From NCBI GenBank assembly GCA_035610835.1, contig CM069446.1:67627062-67691061 (forward strand): a DNA stretch of 64,000 bases. The letters are read 5' to 3'. Position numbers and translations under genes: made by a program. This DNA is from Ophiura sarsii. Taxonomy: Eukaryota; Echinodermata; Ophiuroidea; Amphilepidida; Ophiuridae. Within the stretch, counting starts at the first letter, position 1, and each line of letters begins with the position of its first letter. The notes below the pieces were generated by a model, which worked only from the letters and a program-made list of their open reading frames with translations, was not told where the DNA came from and searched no databases. Of the stretch, positions 21,126 to 32,185 are shown piece after piece.

Positions 21126-23145
21126 ATATAAAATAGTTAACAAGTTTAATCAATATAACCAACCTGGACATTCTCTGTTTTCGACGAGCAGCATGATTAA
21201 GTTGACAAATTGTGTCTGTGTGGTCTGCCATATGGCCCACAACAACAACAGTCGAGCCGAGTGTATTAAAGGGATACTAAGAGATGTGTTGAAGGCTGCG
21301 CCGTCAATTAGGATAAACACTGGGATTCCTACATTTTTACAATTGTATTACATACACAAAGTCAGTTGTCTTTGTGCAATAAAACGTCATTTCAAATTAT
21401 TCAATCCCCGGCTCGAACAGCATTTTATGGTCAGCGTTACGCGATTTTTTCTTTTTGATTCATTAAATACATACGATATTACATAGAGAACGGTGTTTTT
21501 TTAAATTTCAATCAGACGATGCCGGTTACGATTTGTCTAAATTTGCAATTTGTATTGGTTTAACACGTAATCGTGAATACCCATCGAATAACCAACTCCA
21601 ATTTAAGTGTCCTTTCTTTTCATTTTTGCAAGTTAAAGCCACATTATGCGATCTTTTCCAGGGGCTCCCTCTATCCTTGATTTTTTCTTTTTTGAAAGTA
21701 GATTTTCTTGCAGATTTATATTTCTGATTATAATAAATCATGAATATATTCTGAGTTACAGAGCGATACGATTCCTTATTACTTGAAAATAGAGTGATAA
21801 TAAATTGTCTGCTAGCGGACCATCTATTTTTCATCCTAATATACTTAGCCTGCAGTCATTGAGATATAATCAAAATTGAATGCGATCGCGCATGATGGAC
21901 AAATGGACAAAATGCCAATTGTTCCAACTTTGGCTCTCTCTTAAAATATCTTTTAATGAACTTAAATGGTCACATCGTAAAATCGATTTAAGAATAATAG
22001 TTGCTAAAACCCTCATTTATCTATAAATATATATACATAAAAATTGTGCAATTTTGCTATTTAAGACAGCTGTTTGCATATCATTGTAGACACTACTTTG
22101 ACGCATTTCATTTTCGATATCGACGAAATCTCTTTACCTCTGTTTTCTATTTTTAATAATTATTTCAAAATACCCCTAAAATCAAAAATATATGCACGCT
22201 TGCGTGTGGCAGGCAGCGTGCGTATAGTATGCACTATGCTATGCCACGAACTGGCTTTTAAGCCACTTTGTCTCTAATGTGCTCCCAGGTTAGGCGGAAT
22301 CATAAGAGCGATACTAAATACGACTAATATGACTATGGCGTGGCAAACTAAACGAGTGCCTTTGTAAACAAATAATTAATAAACAATTTGAAGTTCTGTA
22401 AACCACCCAAAGAAATTTTGAAAAACAGTGGCCAATGAAACTTAAAGGCAGTCAGGTTTGGTATGCGTGGTGTCCATACGCTCGTTCACCAATATTGAAG
22501 GTTATCATGTTACTTTAATCATCTGAATGTGACAAACGGTTAATGACGAATACGATTTAAGTATTGGATTTAATTTTCCGAAATGAAATAATTGAGTTCA
22601 AACATGTTATTATTTTTTGGAATAATACTAATGTAATCAAATGCTTTTACTTTAAACATGTTAAAACCAGGGATTTGAAATTTACAGCGAACCGTTTTCA
22701 TCGTTTTCATCGTTTTTCTTTGTTATATCTATTTATGGGTATCTTTGGTATTCCGTAGCAACTACAACGCCGGTTAAAGTAAAACAAAGAAAACTGTCAC
22801 TATTATAACGTATCACTACACATCAGACGCGTCAATTTTCTCGTCGATTTGCCTCGAGTCATTTGTACCAACCTCGGTTCGGTTTAACATATTTACTCAC
22901 CATAACTGCCTCAGCTTCTGTCGTGGACACAACCAAAAGTAAATATTGAAACTTTTTCGTAGTGCTTTTGCTCTAACAAAGCAATTGCCGAAAATACTTC
23001 GGGTTCTTTGATCAGTTAGAGCGATGCCGACTAACATCACTACACGACAAGGTTTTGCTAAAATTTAATATTAATAGCAAGCAATTAAAAGAATGTTAAT
23101 TTCAGTACTTGTTTATGTACTTATTATGATACAATAACTTTGAAC
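21126..23145. other. Upstream region of the receptor gene, no gene seen
   Basis: About 2 kb of AT-rich sequence with no recognised repeat or coding frame. TTAATTTCAG at 23097-23106 could be a 3' splice site of a 5'-UTR intron. No convincing TATA box was identified. Confidence 0.45.
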
Positions 23146-26100
23146 ATGTCTGATATCAAGAAGGTGGTTAGGTTGATCTTTCGGCTGTCTGTCATTTTAT
23201 CCACATCCATTTTTCACAGCAACATTAGTCTTGGTGAATCCAAGGCAGGTGAATCATCGCCAGGGACGCAGATATTGGTGGAACTTTTGTGGAACGCAAG
23301 CGGCAGTGAGGACCATGAATGCATCGTTGAAGCACAAAACGACAGTCAAGGAACATTTTCATTCGCAGGAAGTGCACATCGTGCATGCAATCTCCGGGTC
23401 ACGGCCAAGCAGGGATATTACACCCACATCGAAATCCCAATGACACCTGGTGACGCCATGGATGTAGAGAAACCAGGTTTCTTATATGTTGAGCGTGAGG
23501 GAAAGGTAGACTGTATATATAAATATCTCGTATTTAATGTACAAAATAAAACGTGCATTTATACCTTTTCAGATGAAAATATTCGAATTTATCTGCAAGG
23601 TATATTTAGAATTTCAATCAGGGGGTTACTAGCTTTAGAATCAACGCCAATATGCCCTGAACTTAATGATGGTGATCGCGCCGAGGGTCACACACTGTCC
23701 GATCCAAACGTAACTCCGCTACCGTATTGTAACAGAGTAATAGGGTATAACGAACATATCACATGTGATCTTCAGGACGGAGGAGTATGTACACTAGATT
23801 TTAATTCAAGTTGTGATACCATTTTTGGCTATAGAGAAGTTGTATTTCTATGTAATGATACAGTGTCAAATGAAATTAGAAAAACCATGATAATCTACCC
23901 AAATCAGATATATACATTGAACCTCTCAAACAATGGTATAACACAACTTCAATCAGATTATTTTCAGGGGCCTCTTTGGGGACTGAAAAGTATAACTTTA
24001 CTTGATCTACTTGAAAACAAATTAGTCACACTGAAGGCTGGAACATTTTTTGGGTTGGAAAATCTGATTTACTTATATCTCGGACGCAATCATATAATCA
24101 ATTTACCCGAGAATGCTTTTGCGGGACTAGGAAAGTTAAGAGGGTTGGGATTGAATAACAATAATCTGAAAACATTGTCAAGTGGGATATTTGAGGATCT
24201 GGTGAAATTGGACAATCTCGATCTGAGTAACAATACTTTGGACATGTTACCAGATGGATTATTTTTGAGGATGGGCATGTTGACCTCGCTTTGGTTGAAC
24301 AACAATAAACTGACCTCATTTCCAAGTGAACTGTTTAATCGAACGGGACATTTGAATAAGCTTTTTTTACAATTCAATGAATTGATCACATTACCGGGGG
24401 AACTGTTTCATGGGATGAGACATTTACAAGAACTCCGGTTCAACGACAATAAACTGACCACATTAGAAAGTGAACTGTTTAATGGAACGGGACATTTAAA
24501 TAAGCTTTATTTACAATTCAATAAATTGATCACATTACCGGGGGATCTGTTTCATGGGATGGGACATTTAAATGAACTCTGGTTGTACAACAATAAGCTA
24601 ACTGGATTATCAGACCGGGTATTTGTTGGTCTTGGACATTTGTATGAACTAAAATTGAATAGCAATAGTCTGAAAACATTGTCAAGTAGGGCATTTGAGG
24701 ATCTGGTGAAATTGAATAATCTCGATCTGAGTAACAATACTTTGGACATGTTACCTGATGGATTATTTTTGAGGATGGGCATGTTGACCTCGCTTTGGTT
24801 GAACAACAATAAACTGACCTCATTACCAAGTGAACTGTTTAATGGAACGGGACATTTGAATAAGCTTTATTTACAATTCAATGAATTGATCACATTACCG
24901 GGGGAACTGTTTCATGGCATGAGACATTTAACGGAACTCTGGTTGAACAACAATAAACTGACCACATTACCAAGTGAACTGTTTAATGGAACGGGACATT
25001 TAAATAAGCTTTATTTACAATTCAATGAATTGATCACATTACCGGGGGATATTTTTCATGGGATGGGACATTTAAATGAACTCTGGTTGAACAACAATAA
25101 ACTAACTGCATTATCGGATCGAGTATTTGTTGGTCTTGGACAATTGTATGAACTAAAATTGAATAGCAATAATCTGACAACATTGTCAAGTAGGACATTT
25201 GAGGATCTGGTGAAATTGAATAATCTCTATCTGAGTAACAATACTTTGGACATCTTACCTGATGCATTATTTTTGCGGATGGGCATGTTGACTTCGCTTT
25301 CGTTGAACAACAATAAGCTGATCACATTACCAAGTGAACTGTTTAATGGAACGGGACATTTGAATAAGCTTTATTTACAATTCAATGAATTGATCACATT
25401 ACCGGGGGAATTGTTTCATGGGATGAGCCATTTAAAGGAACTCTGGTTGGACAACAATAAACTGACTGCATTATCAGATCGAGTATTTGTTGGTCTTGGA
25501 CAATTGTATGAACTAAAATTGAATAGCAATAGTCTGAAAACATTGTCAAGTAGGACATTTGAGGATCTGGTGAAATTGAATAATCTCGATCTGAGTAACA
25601 ATACTTTGGACATATTACCTGATGCATTATTTTTGCGGATGGGCATGTTGACTTCGCTTTCGTTGAACAACAATAAGCTGACCACATTACCAAGTGAACT
25701 GTTTAATGGAACGGGACATTTGATATCCCTATATTTAGAATTTAATGAATTGATCACATTACCGGGGGGTCTGTTTCATGGGATGAGCCATTTACAGTAT
25801 CTCTTGTTGTACCACAATAAACTGACCACATTACCAAGTGAACTGTTTAATGGAACGGGACATTTGATATCCCTACTTTTTTTACATTTCAATGAATTGA
25901 CCATATTACCGGGGGATCTGTTTCATGGGATGAGACATTTACAGGATCTCTGGTTGAACGATAATAAACTGACCACATTACCAAGTGAACTGTTTAATGG
26001 AACGAGACATTTGAATAGGCTTTATTTAGAATTAAATGAATTGATCACATTACCGCGGGAACTGTTTCATGGGATCAGCCATTTACTTTATCTCTCGTTG

Positions 26101-27792
26101 CACAGCAATAAACTGACCACATTACCAAGTGAATTAACCGCGTTGCATGTCGACTTGTTCCAAGGGATGGGGAACCTTGTGTCTCTTCAGCTTAATTGTT
26201 GTAATTTGATCATGTTGCCACTTGGACTATTTAGGGATATGGAAAACTTGATTATCCTGCTCCTCGCTGTTAATCGATTAACTACACTTGGACATGATAT
26301 TTTTAATGCTTTGACTAATATAGAAATAATTGTTTTAACATCGAACTCATTTGTCAAATTGTATGACAATTTATTCGAACGTGCATTCAATTTAAAAGCT
26401 CTCTTTCTTTCAGTCAATCATTTAGAGAATTTACATAGAAATATTTTTAAAGGATTAAAAAAGCTGAGGTTTGTTTATTTGGAGGGAAATGAGTTGTCAA
26501 AGCTGCATTCAAAACTATTTATCGAAACAGTAAATCTTGAAATTATAAATCTCAGGTTAAATAAATTAACAACCTTACCAATTCTGAAACATCTTACCTC
26601 TTTAATTCTTCTTGATGTAAGGGAAAATGCGTTGATATATATTACAAAAAAATCTCTCTCGGAACTTTCAAATAAGTCTCGATTGCTTGTTACTCAACCA
26701 GAGATATGCGATTGTTATGTGCCTGCTGGTATCAACTGTATCGCAACGGGTGACATATCACCGTTTTTAACATGTGATCGGTTATTATCAAACAAGATAT
26801 TGATCTGTATAACGTGGTTAATCGGTATCAATGCCCTGTTAGGTAATGTATTTGTTTTAGTTTGGAGAAAGATTTATCCTCAGACAAATGTAGTTCAAAA
26901 TTTACTTCTTAGTAATCTGGCCATATCTGACTCACTTATGGGCATGTATTTGATAATGATAGCTTCTGCTGATATCTACTTTGGCGAATACTTTCCGCTA
27001 CAATCACATAACTGGAGATCTGGAATAACCTGTAGAATTGCTGGCGCACTGTCACTCACATCCAGTGAAGCCTCGGTATTTCTACTGATAACAATCAGTA
27101 TCGATAGATGTATTAATGTCATGTTTCCTTATTCGTTTCGCAAATTGGGAAGAAAATCATCAGTTGTCTGCATTTTTTTCATATGGGTATGTTCACTAAC
27201 ATTAGGTGTAGTTCCATCCATTTTAGCCGGAAAGCACTTTAGATTTTATGATAATTCGCACGTATGTATCGGTCTGCCTTTATCCTTATCATCTTCATTA
27301 ACATCAGATACTAATAACAGCACCATTCCAGAAGTTAATGAGAGCGTACAATATTTTCGGCAAACATTTTCAACAAATATAACAGGAATTGAAACGGGCT
27401 TATATTATTCCACAGGGCTTTTCCTTGGTGTCAATTCCATAGGTGTCCTTACTATTCTAATATGTTACATACAGATATTGCGAACCATTGAAAAAACATC
27501 GCAAGAAGCTGGACGGACACGCGGAACTAAAGAACAGATTCAAGTCACGGCTAAAGTCATGGCAATAGTAGCCACGGATTTTATGTGCTGGTTTCCAATT
27601 ATTCTCATGGGAATATTAGTTCAAGCCAGGGTTATCACTCTGCCAACATCAGTATACGCATGGGCAGTGACCTTTGTATTACCAATCAATTCTGCGATCA
27701 ATCCGTATTTGTATACGATTGGCGAAATAATTTCCAATTATCGAAAAAAGAGAAATACCAAAAATATCAAACGGGACGCAGGGCGTCCGTGA
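23146..27792 (+). CDS. Leucine-rich-repeat rhodopsin-type GPCR (LGR/GRL101-like), complete, single exon
   Basis: 1548 residues from ATG at 23146 (A at -3) to TGA at 27790-27792. Order: hydrophobic signal peptide (about 1-32); Cys-containing N-terminal domain not recognised (about 33-255; no LDLa module seen, unlike relaxin receptors); about 37 LRRs of 24 residues (about 256-1180, LxxLxLxxNxLxxLPxxLFxxM pattern); Cys hinge with CDCYVPAGINC (about 1188); seven helices from about 1218. TM motifs: NLAISD in TM2, DRC (1320-1322) in place of DRY, CWFP in TM6, NPYLY (1519-1523) in TM7, short basic tail. Many LRRs carry NGT or NNT glycosylation sequons. Expected role: plasma-membrane receptor signalling through G proteins, ligand unknown. 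A paralogue end lies at 1-552. Orthology to a named receptor is not claimed. Confidence 0.93.
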   Translation: MSDIKKVVRLIFRLSVILSTSIFHSNISLGESKAGESSPGTQILVELLWNASGSEDHECIVEAQNDSQGTFSFAGSAHRACNLRVTAKQGYYTHIEIPMTPGDAMDVEKPGFLYVEREGKVDCIYKYLVFNVQNKTCIYTFSDENIRIYLQGIFRISIRGLLALESTPICPELNDGDRAEGHTLSDPNVTPLPYCNRVIGYNEHITCDLQDGGVCTLDFNSSCDTIFGYREVVFLCNDTVSNEIRKTMIIYPNQIYTLNLSNNGITQLQSDYFQGPLWGLKSITLLDLLENKLVTLKAGTFFGLENLIYLYLGRNHIINLPENAFAGLGKLRGLGLNNNNLKTLSSGIFEDLVKLDNLDLSNNTLDMLPDGLFLRMGMLTSLWLNNNKLTSFPSELFNRTGHLNKLFLQFNELITLPGELFHGMRHLQELRFNDNKLTTLESELFNGTGHLNKLYLQFNKLITLPGDLFHGMGHLNELWLYNNKLTGLSDRVFVGLGHLYELKLNSNSLKTLSSRAFEDLVKLNNLDLSNNTLDMLPDGLFLRMGMLTSLWLNNNKLTSLPSELFNGTGHLNKLYLQFNELITLPGELFHGMRHLTELWLNNNKLTTLPSELFNGTGHLNKLYLQFNELITLPGDIFHGMGHLNELWLNNNKLTALSDRVFVGLGQLYELKLNSNNLTTLSSRTFEDLVKLNNLYLSNNTLDILPDALFLRMGMLTSLSLNNNKLITLPSELFNGTGHLNKLYLQFNELITLPGELFHGMSHLKELWLDNNKLTALSDRVFVGLGQLYELKLNSNSLKTLSSRTFEDLVKLNNLDLSNNTLDILPDALFLRMGMLTSLSLNNNKLTTLPSELFNGTGHLISLYLEFNELITLPGGLFHGMSHLQYLLLYHNKLTTLPSELFNGTGHLISLLFLHFNELTILPGDLFHGMRHLQDLWLNDNKLTTLPSELFNGTRHLNRLYLELNELITLPRELFHGISHLLYLSLHSNKLTTLPSELTALHVDLFQGMGNLVSLQLNCCNLIMLPLGLFRDMENLIILLLAVNRLTTLGHDIFNALTNIEIIVLTSNSFVKLYDNLFERAFNLKALFLSVNHLENLHRNIFKGLKKLRFVYLEGNELSKLHSKLFIETVNLEIINLRLNKLTTLPILKHLTSLILLDVRENALIYITKKSLSELSNKSRLLVTQPEICDCYVPAGINCIATGDISPFLTCDRLLSNKILICITWLIGINALLGNVFVLVWRKIYPQTNVVQNLLLSNLAISDSLMGMYLIMIASADIYFGEYFPLQSHNWRSGITCRIAGALSLTSSEASVFLLITISIDRCINVMFPYSFRKLGRKSSVVCIFFIWVCSLTLGVVPSILAGKHFRFYDNSHVCIGLPLSLSSSLTSDTNNSTIPEVNESVQYFRQTFSTNITGIETGLYYSTGLFLGVNSIGVLTILICYIQILRTIEKTSQEAGRTRGTKEQIQVTAKVMAIVATDFMCWFPIILMGILVQARVITLPTSVYAWAVTFVLPINSAINPYLYTIGEIISNYRKKRNTKNIKRDAGRP
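24253..26150 (+). repeat. Higher-order repeat array within the LRR coding region
   Basis: The unit marked by GATGSATTATTTTTG starts at 24253, 24757, 25261 and 25621: spacings 504, 504 and 360 bp, that is 7, 7 and 5 LRRs of 72 bp. Further 144-bp two-LRR repeats (GAACTGTTTAATGGAAC and CTGTTTCATGGGATG types alternating) continue to about 26150. Nucleotide identity between units is very high. Confidence 0.95.
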
Positions 27793-28338
27793 TAATTTGC
27801 AGCTCATTGGGAGTTTCAGACCCGGAAATGAATTACTTTTTTGAAACTTTTTTTTTCGTCATAGCCAGCAGAAATTATTATATGAAAATGACTTTTGCTT
27901 TGGAATCAAATCACGAATTCAAAACCTAAGGGAAAACAGTCTTTACCCAGTGATAGTTAAAAGTAATCAATCAATCAATCAATCAAACAAACAAAATAAA
28001 GTGTAGAAGTTCACAGTTCATTCACATTGCCGTCAGGGAGATTGTAATGTTTATCAGAGCGATATAATTGCTCTGAACATGCTCAGTTGGATCATGAATG
28101 GACGCGAGCCCTCTTCGACGAAAATGCCGCTAATTAAGAATATCGTCTACAGCACAAATTGAATATATTATTAAACTGAATGGCTGTTTCCAGTCAAGTT
28201 CCTATTCAGAATTCACGTGAATAATAAACAAAACAAATGATTATTATGTTCACCACGGGTTTTTATGTATTAATGTTATTGTATCAATGTTATTATTAAA
28301 GTATTTATACTCCACAGTCTAATGAGATGTAATACTAT
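27793..28338. other. 3' flank of the complete receptor gene
   Basis: Aligns with 553-1152. A candidate polyadenylation signal AATAAA is at 27995-28000, about 200 nt after the stop. The AATC repeat is short here (about 27966-27986). Confidence 0.6.
27995..28000 (+). promoter_or_regulatory. Candidate poly(A) signal of the receptor gene
   Basis: AATAAA about 203 nt downstream of the stop codon. No transcript evidence. Confidence 0.4.
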
Positions 28339-29894
28339 GAGCATGTTTTACTACACTGCAAAAAGGTTGCTTAAATATTTATTCAACATTTTACACAACG
28401 TTGTTGAAGTATGCAACTGCTCAACAGTTGCGTAAAATTTACCCAACACCGGTGGATAACATGTTTTCACCAACAGTTGAACAATTCCAGTTACTCAACA
28501 GTTGCACAATTTGAATTACACAACAGTTGGGTATTATTAAGTAACCATTTTCGGGCATTTTAATACCAACTGTTGCTTAATTTGTGAATTGTAGCCATAT
28601 GTTGGGTGTTTAATGCAAATCGTTGTTTATTTGTGACAAGGTTTTATTATATATTGAGCATTTTTGTAATGCAACACGGGGTAGGCAAATAATGTGAATT
28701 CTGGGCGATGCAGCAGAGCTACATACATCACTTCCTCCCGGTAGTGAACCGGTAACTTGTAAAGGGAATTCTTGGCGATGCAGCAGATCTACATACACCA
28801 TTCCCTCTCGGTAGTGAATCTGTAATTTCTTTTAACATGTTATTTAACTATGTAATATCTGACATATCTTATCATTGGTGTTTTTTACTGTGAACGTTGT
28901 CCCAACGTAGTCTTGCTATCTGGGTATGAAGGTATAAATAGTCAATATTATATAATACATAAACATATTTATGTGATTCTTTTGGTAGAAAATAGATCAC
29001 GTGACATGAACTATGTCCATGTCTTGTATTTTTGGCTATACAAATCGACTATTCAATATTCATCGCAGTGATGTCGCTAGTAACACCGCTGAAAAGATAT
29101 TCATAAACAAATATATGTCAAACAAGGATGGCAACTTTAAACTATTTTGTCAGTGTTTGCGCTTTATTCCGTTTTGGATGCCAAGACAGAATAAATCTAA
29201 TTGTGGTCCTGGGGCACAAGTTGCGGACGGGGTAAGATATATGCGTATACAACCATTCCCAAAATTCTGAGAAGATCCATCACACGGACGCCATTAGAAT
29301 CGAGAATTTAAGCACCAATTGATCAATAAAAAACCACTTGGGTTAAATCTTAACATAAGTTGCGTGATTGCCTGAGACAAATACTCAACAGTTACCCAAT
29401 TGAAACAATTAACGCAATATTTTAGCAACAAAATAAGTTTTGACCGGGGGTTTCCCCAACTTGTTACTAAATTGTTTTGCTCAACGTTGTTTTTACTTTT
29501 ATACAACACCTATATTTCTACATATGTTGAATGAATTTTAATCAACACGTCAACCACCGGATGATAAAAGTACTTTTAGCAACGTATTTTAAGCAACCTT
29601 TTTGCAGTGTAGGGCACTGCAAACTCTAAGGTTTACAGTTAACTTTTTAATCCCTCCGTTTCTACTCGCGAAAAGTTACCGCTAAGTTTATCGACCCTAA
29701 TCGATGGGCCACGACATTTGACCTTTTGTTATACCAAACAATGCCACCCCACCTGAAAAAGACTGCCTCACAATGCATTGAATCCAGCGTGTACGTGTAC
29801 ATACGTCCGTGTCACATAACTTAACGTTAAGATTTAAAGAGTGGCTGTTTCTACTGGGAAAGTTACTGTTAAGCTGCCCAGTAGAAACACGCTC
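28339..29894. mobile_element. GAGCRTGTTT-terminus MITE copy 2, split by a CACTG element
   Basis: Same element and position as 1153-1559, with ends GAGCATGTTT and AACACGCTC. It is interrupted by the 1256-bp insertion at 28354-29609 and shortened internally. Confidence 0.8.
28354..29609. mobile_element. CACTGCAAAAAGG-terminus non-autonomous transposon
   Basis: Termini CACTGCAAAAAGGTTGCTTAA and the inverted form; TA at 28352-28353 and 29610-29611. Copy 1 of the flank lacks it. Subterminal zones carry many CAACAGTTG-type repeats in inverted arrangement. Inside, two tandem copies of a 65-bp unit (GGCGATGCAGCAGAKCTACA) lie at about 28695-28825. The open frames within show no transposase similarity. 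Confidence 0.88.
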
Positions 29895-30933
29895 AATGTG
29901 GGTCGTTTCTCGTAAGTTGCCTCATACTTTAACACACGTGTTCGTCATTCAATTCAATGGAATATGAAATTTCCACAGGAATATCAAGCAGATCTGACGT
30001 CAAGTATTGAAATCAAACAATTATCTACTGGCGGATGATAACAAAAGAAGATGATAAAACAAAGAAAAGAAAAAGAAATCGTCACATTGTTAAGCTGCAT
30101 GAAACTTCATTATTCAATATTAAAAAAAAAATCATTTTAAGGCTCTTAAATCACTTTTAACATGAATTTAAAAATCTCAATTTCATTCTGTGAAATATCT
30201 GGTATGTATTTATGTCACTGTTCACTGTTAATACCATTTGGAAATTATCAAGAGGTTTTACCATTTATACCTCGTAAAGAGTAAGGAGTCATTTTAAGGC
30301 TCTTAAAATAAATGTTTTTCAATCTTAGTTTTCATTTCTGGAGATAAGTGGCATGTTTTGGATTGTTAACGATGTTATTACCAATTGTAACATGTCATGT
30401 GAGAAGTTATGTATGAAATGGATACGGTACACCATGGATAATCAAGATAGGGATGGACAAGTGTTTTTTCTTCTTTTTAAACATCCATAAATAAAAGGTC
30501 CCTTCATGTACGCGTTAAATCGGTAGGAATCGATTTCCAAAGATGTGCTATTGTCCGTCACGCTCATGGGTTTGAGTTTAAATGTAATAAAAACTTGGTA
30601 AAATAAGTGTCAATAAACTTCACAAATCGCGTTACATCTATCGCATCGGTGAACGTGTGTATTAAATTAATGTATCAAATGTTAGAAGTATTTTAACTTT
30701 CACCGCTGCTTTGTTTTATCAAACTAAATTGTATGTATCCCGTTAGCTAGTATTAGATAATGTAGTTGCCGTAAGACTATCAATACCCATACTGTTTACC
30801 GGGCTTTTCAAACATGCTATTCATACAGGTGAGAGCGAAACAGACATAGTATCAGCTCCACACATTATTTCAATAGAGATGATCACTCCTTCTATTGAAG
30901 ATTTATGGGTACACCCACTATTATATTTACTAA
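29895..30933. other. Duplicated intergenic flank, no gene seen
   Basis: Aligns with 1560-2612 of the first copy. Confidence 0.65.
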
Positions 30934-31348
30934 GAGCGTATTTCTGCTGGGCAAGTTACCGCTAATAAACGCTAAGTTTGCCCAGTAGAAAGAGGCAGAA
31001 CCGGGCAATAATCGGTATTTTTGGTAATCCCAAAAACCTTCACAAAGCAGGTTTGGAACCAGCAATAATCGGCAATAAACCCAGCAGAAACAGAAAGGTG
31101 ATTCTTAGCGGTTTGCGCCGTGAACCGTATCACGCTGGGTTATACACATTATTGGGAAGCAATCTTTTTCAGGTGCGGTGGCATTGTTTGGGATTACAAA
31201 AGGTCACATGTCGTGGCCCATCGACTATGATCGATAAACTTAGTGGTAACTTTTCGCGAGCAGAAACAGGGGGGATTAAAAACTGACCGATTGAAACTTA
31301 GCGTTTATTAGCGCTAACTTTTTGCAGTGTCCCAGCAGAAACACGCTC
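30934..31348. mobile_element. PIF/Harbinger-like MITE with TAA target duplication
   Basis: Begins GAGCGTATTTCTGCTGGG, ends CCCAGCAGAAACACGCTC; flanked by TAA at 30931-30933 and 31349-31351. The duplicated flank at 2613-2615 has one TAA and no insertion. TWA target triplets are the rule for PIF/Harbinger transposases. 415 bp, no transposase; the 102-residue frame at 30978 is not credible. Confidence 0.92.
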
Positions 31349-31541
31349 TAACTGTGTCTATGTATTTTATATTAAAGTTCCTTTACCGAGTTCGCTACAA
31401 CAATAGTGTATATGTTTAAATTTCGGGCGATATAGTAAGACGTAACACCAGTATTATAAGAATATTGTCACGTATAATAACGAAGAAAAATAAATAATTG
31501 TGTGCACCTCTCGACTGTGTGTATGTTTCTTTTCTTCTTAA

Positions 31542-31781
31542 CACTTTCCACGCGGCTATTGGTTGTACTATTATTCAAAACAAATTTGTCAAAAAGCTTT
31601 CCCAACTTTCAAGGTCTATCTCAAGAATTACTTAACCAATACTAGGTAAGTTTGTACTTATTTCAATGCATTTCTCATGGTGATTCCAAATATGGTAATG
31701 AAATTCAATGATTTTTACATTTTTGAAATATTCTGTGACATTTTGGAATGTCGTCTGCAGACGCCTGCCGCGTGGAAAGTG
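31542..31781. mobile_element. TTAA-target MITE family A, copy c
   Basis: TTAA at 31538-31541 precedes CACTTTCCACGCGG; the right end is CCGCGTGGAAAGTG with the right TTAA mutated. Confidence 0.85.
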
Positions 31782-31919
31782 TTTGTAAACACATTTAATT
31801 GTTTTTTATGGAGTATGAATACTTAAAAAGTAATCATACTCCATAGTACTAGGCATAGCACAATGCACACACATCCCCACACAGAGTCTGCCACTGGGAG
31901 CATTACACCAGTGAACAAC

Positions 31920-32185
31920 AACATATGAAGAGCTGTGTTGCAAAAGGGCCTACATCCACTTCTACCTGTTACTCATTTTGCATTATTGAATGGATGGCTT
32001 TTCACGGTGTGGAATGTGGGTTGTATTGTTGGTGCCTCAATTGGCGTGCATGGATGCACTAATCCAAGTCATGAAGACAGCCATACAATATTTTGATTAA
32101 TTAATAATGCAAAATTAGTAACATGTAGGAGTGGTCTGTAAGCCCTTATGCAAAAAATCTCTTCATATAATGTATGCAGCTCCAC
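31920..32185. repeat. Foldback element
   Basis: Inverted arms about 31925-31992 and 32090-32180 sharing CATATGAAGAG / CTTCATATAA and TTTTGCATTATT. Confidence 0.65.

Noticed and set aside
23140..23145. Receptor start at 23140
   Set aside because: The codon at 23140 is TTG; the first ATG in frame is at 23146 with a better context.
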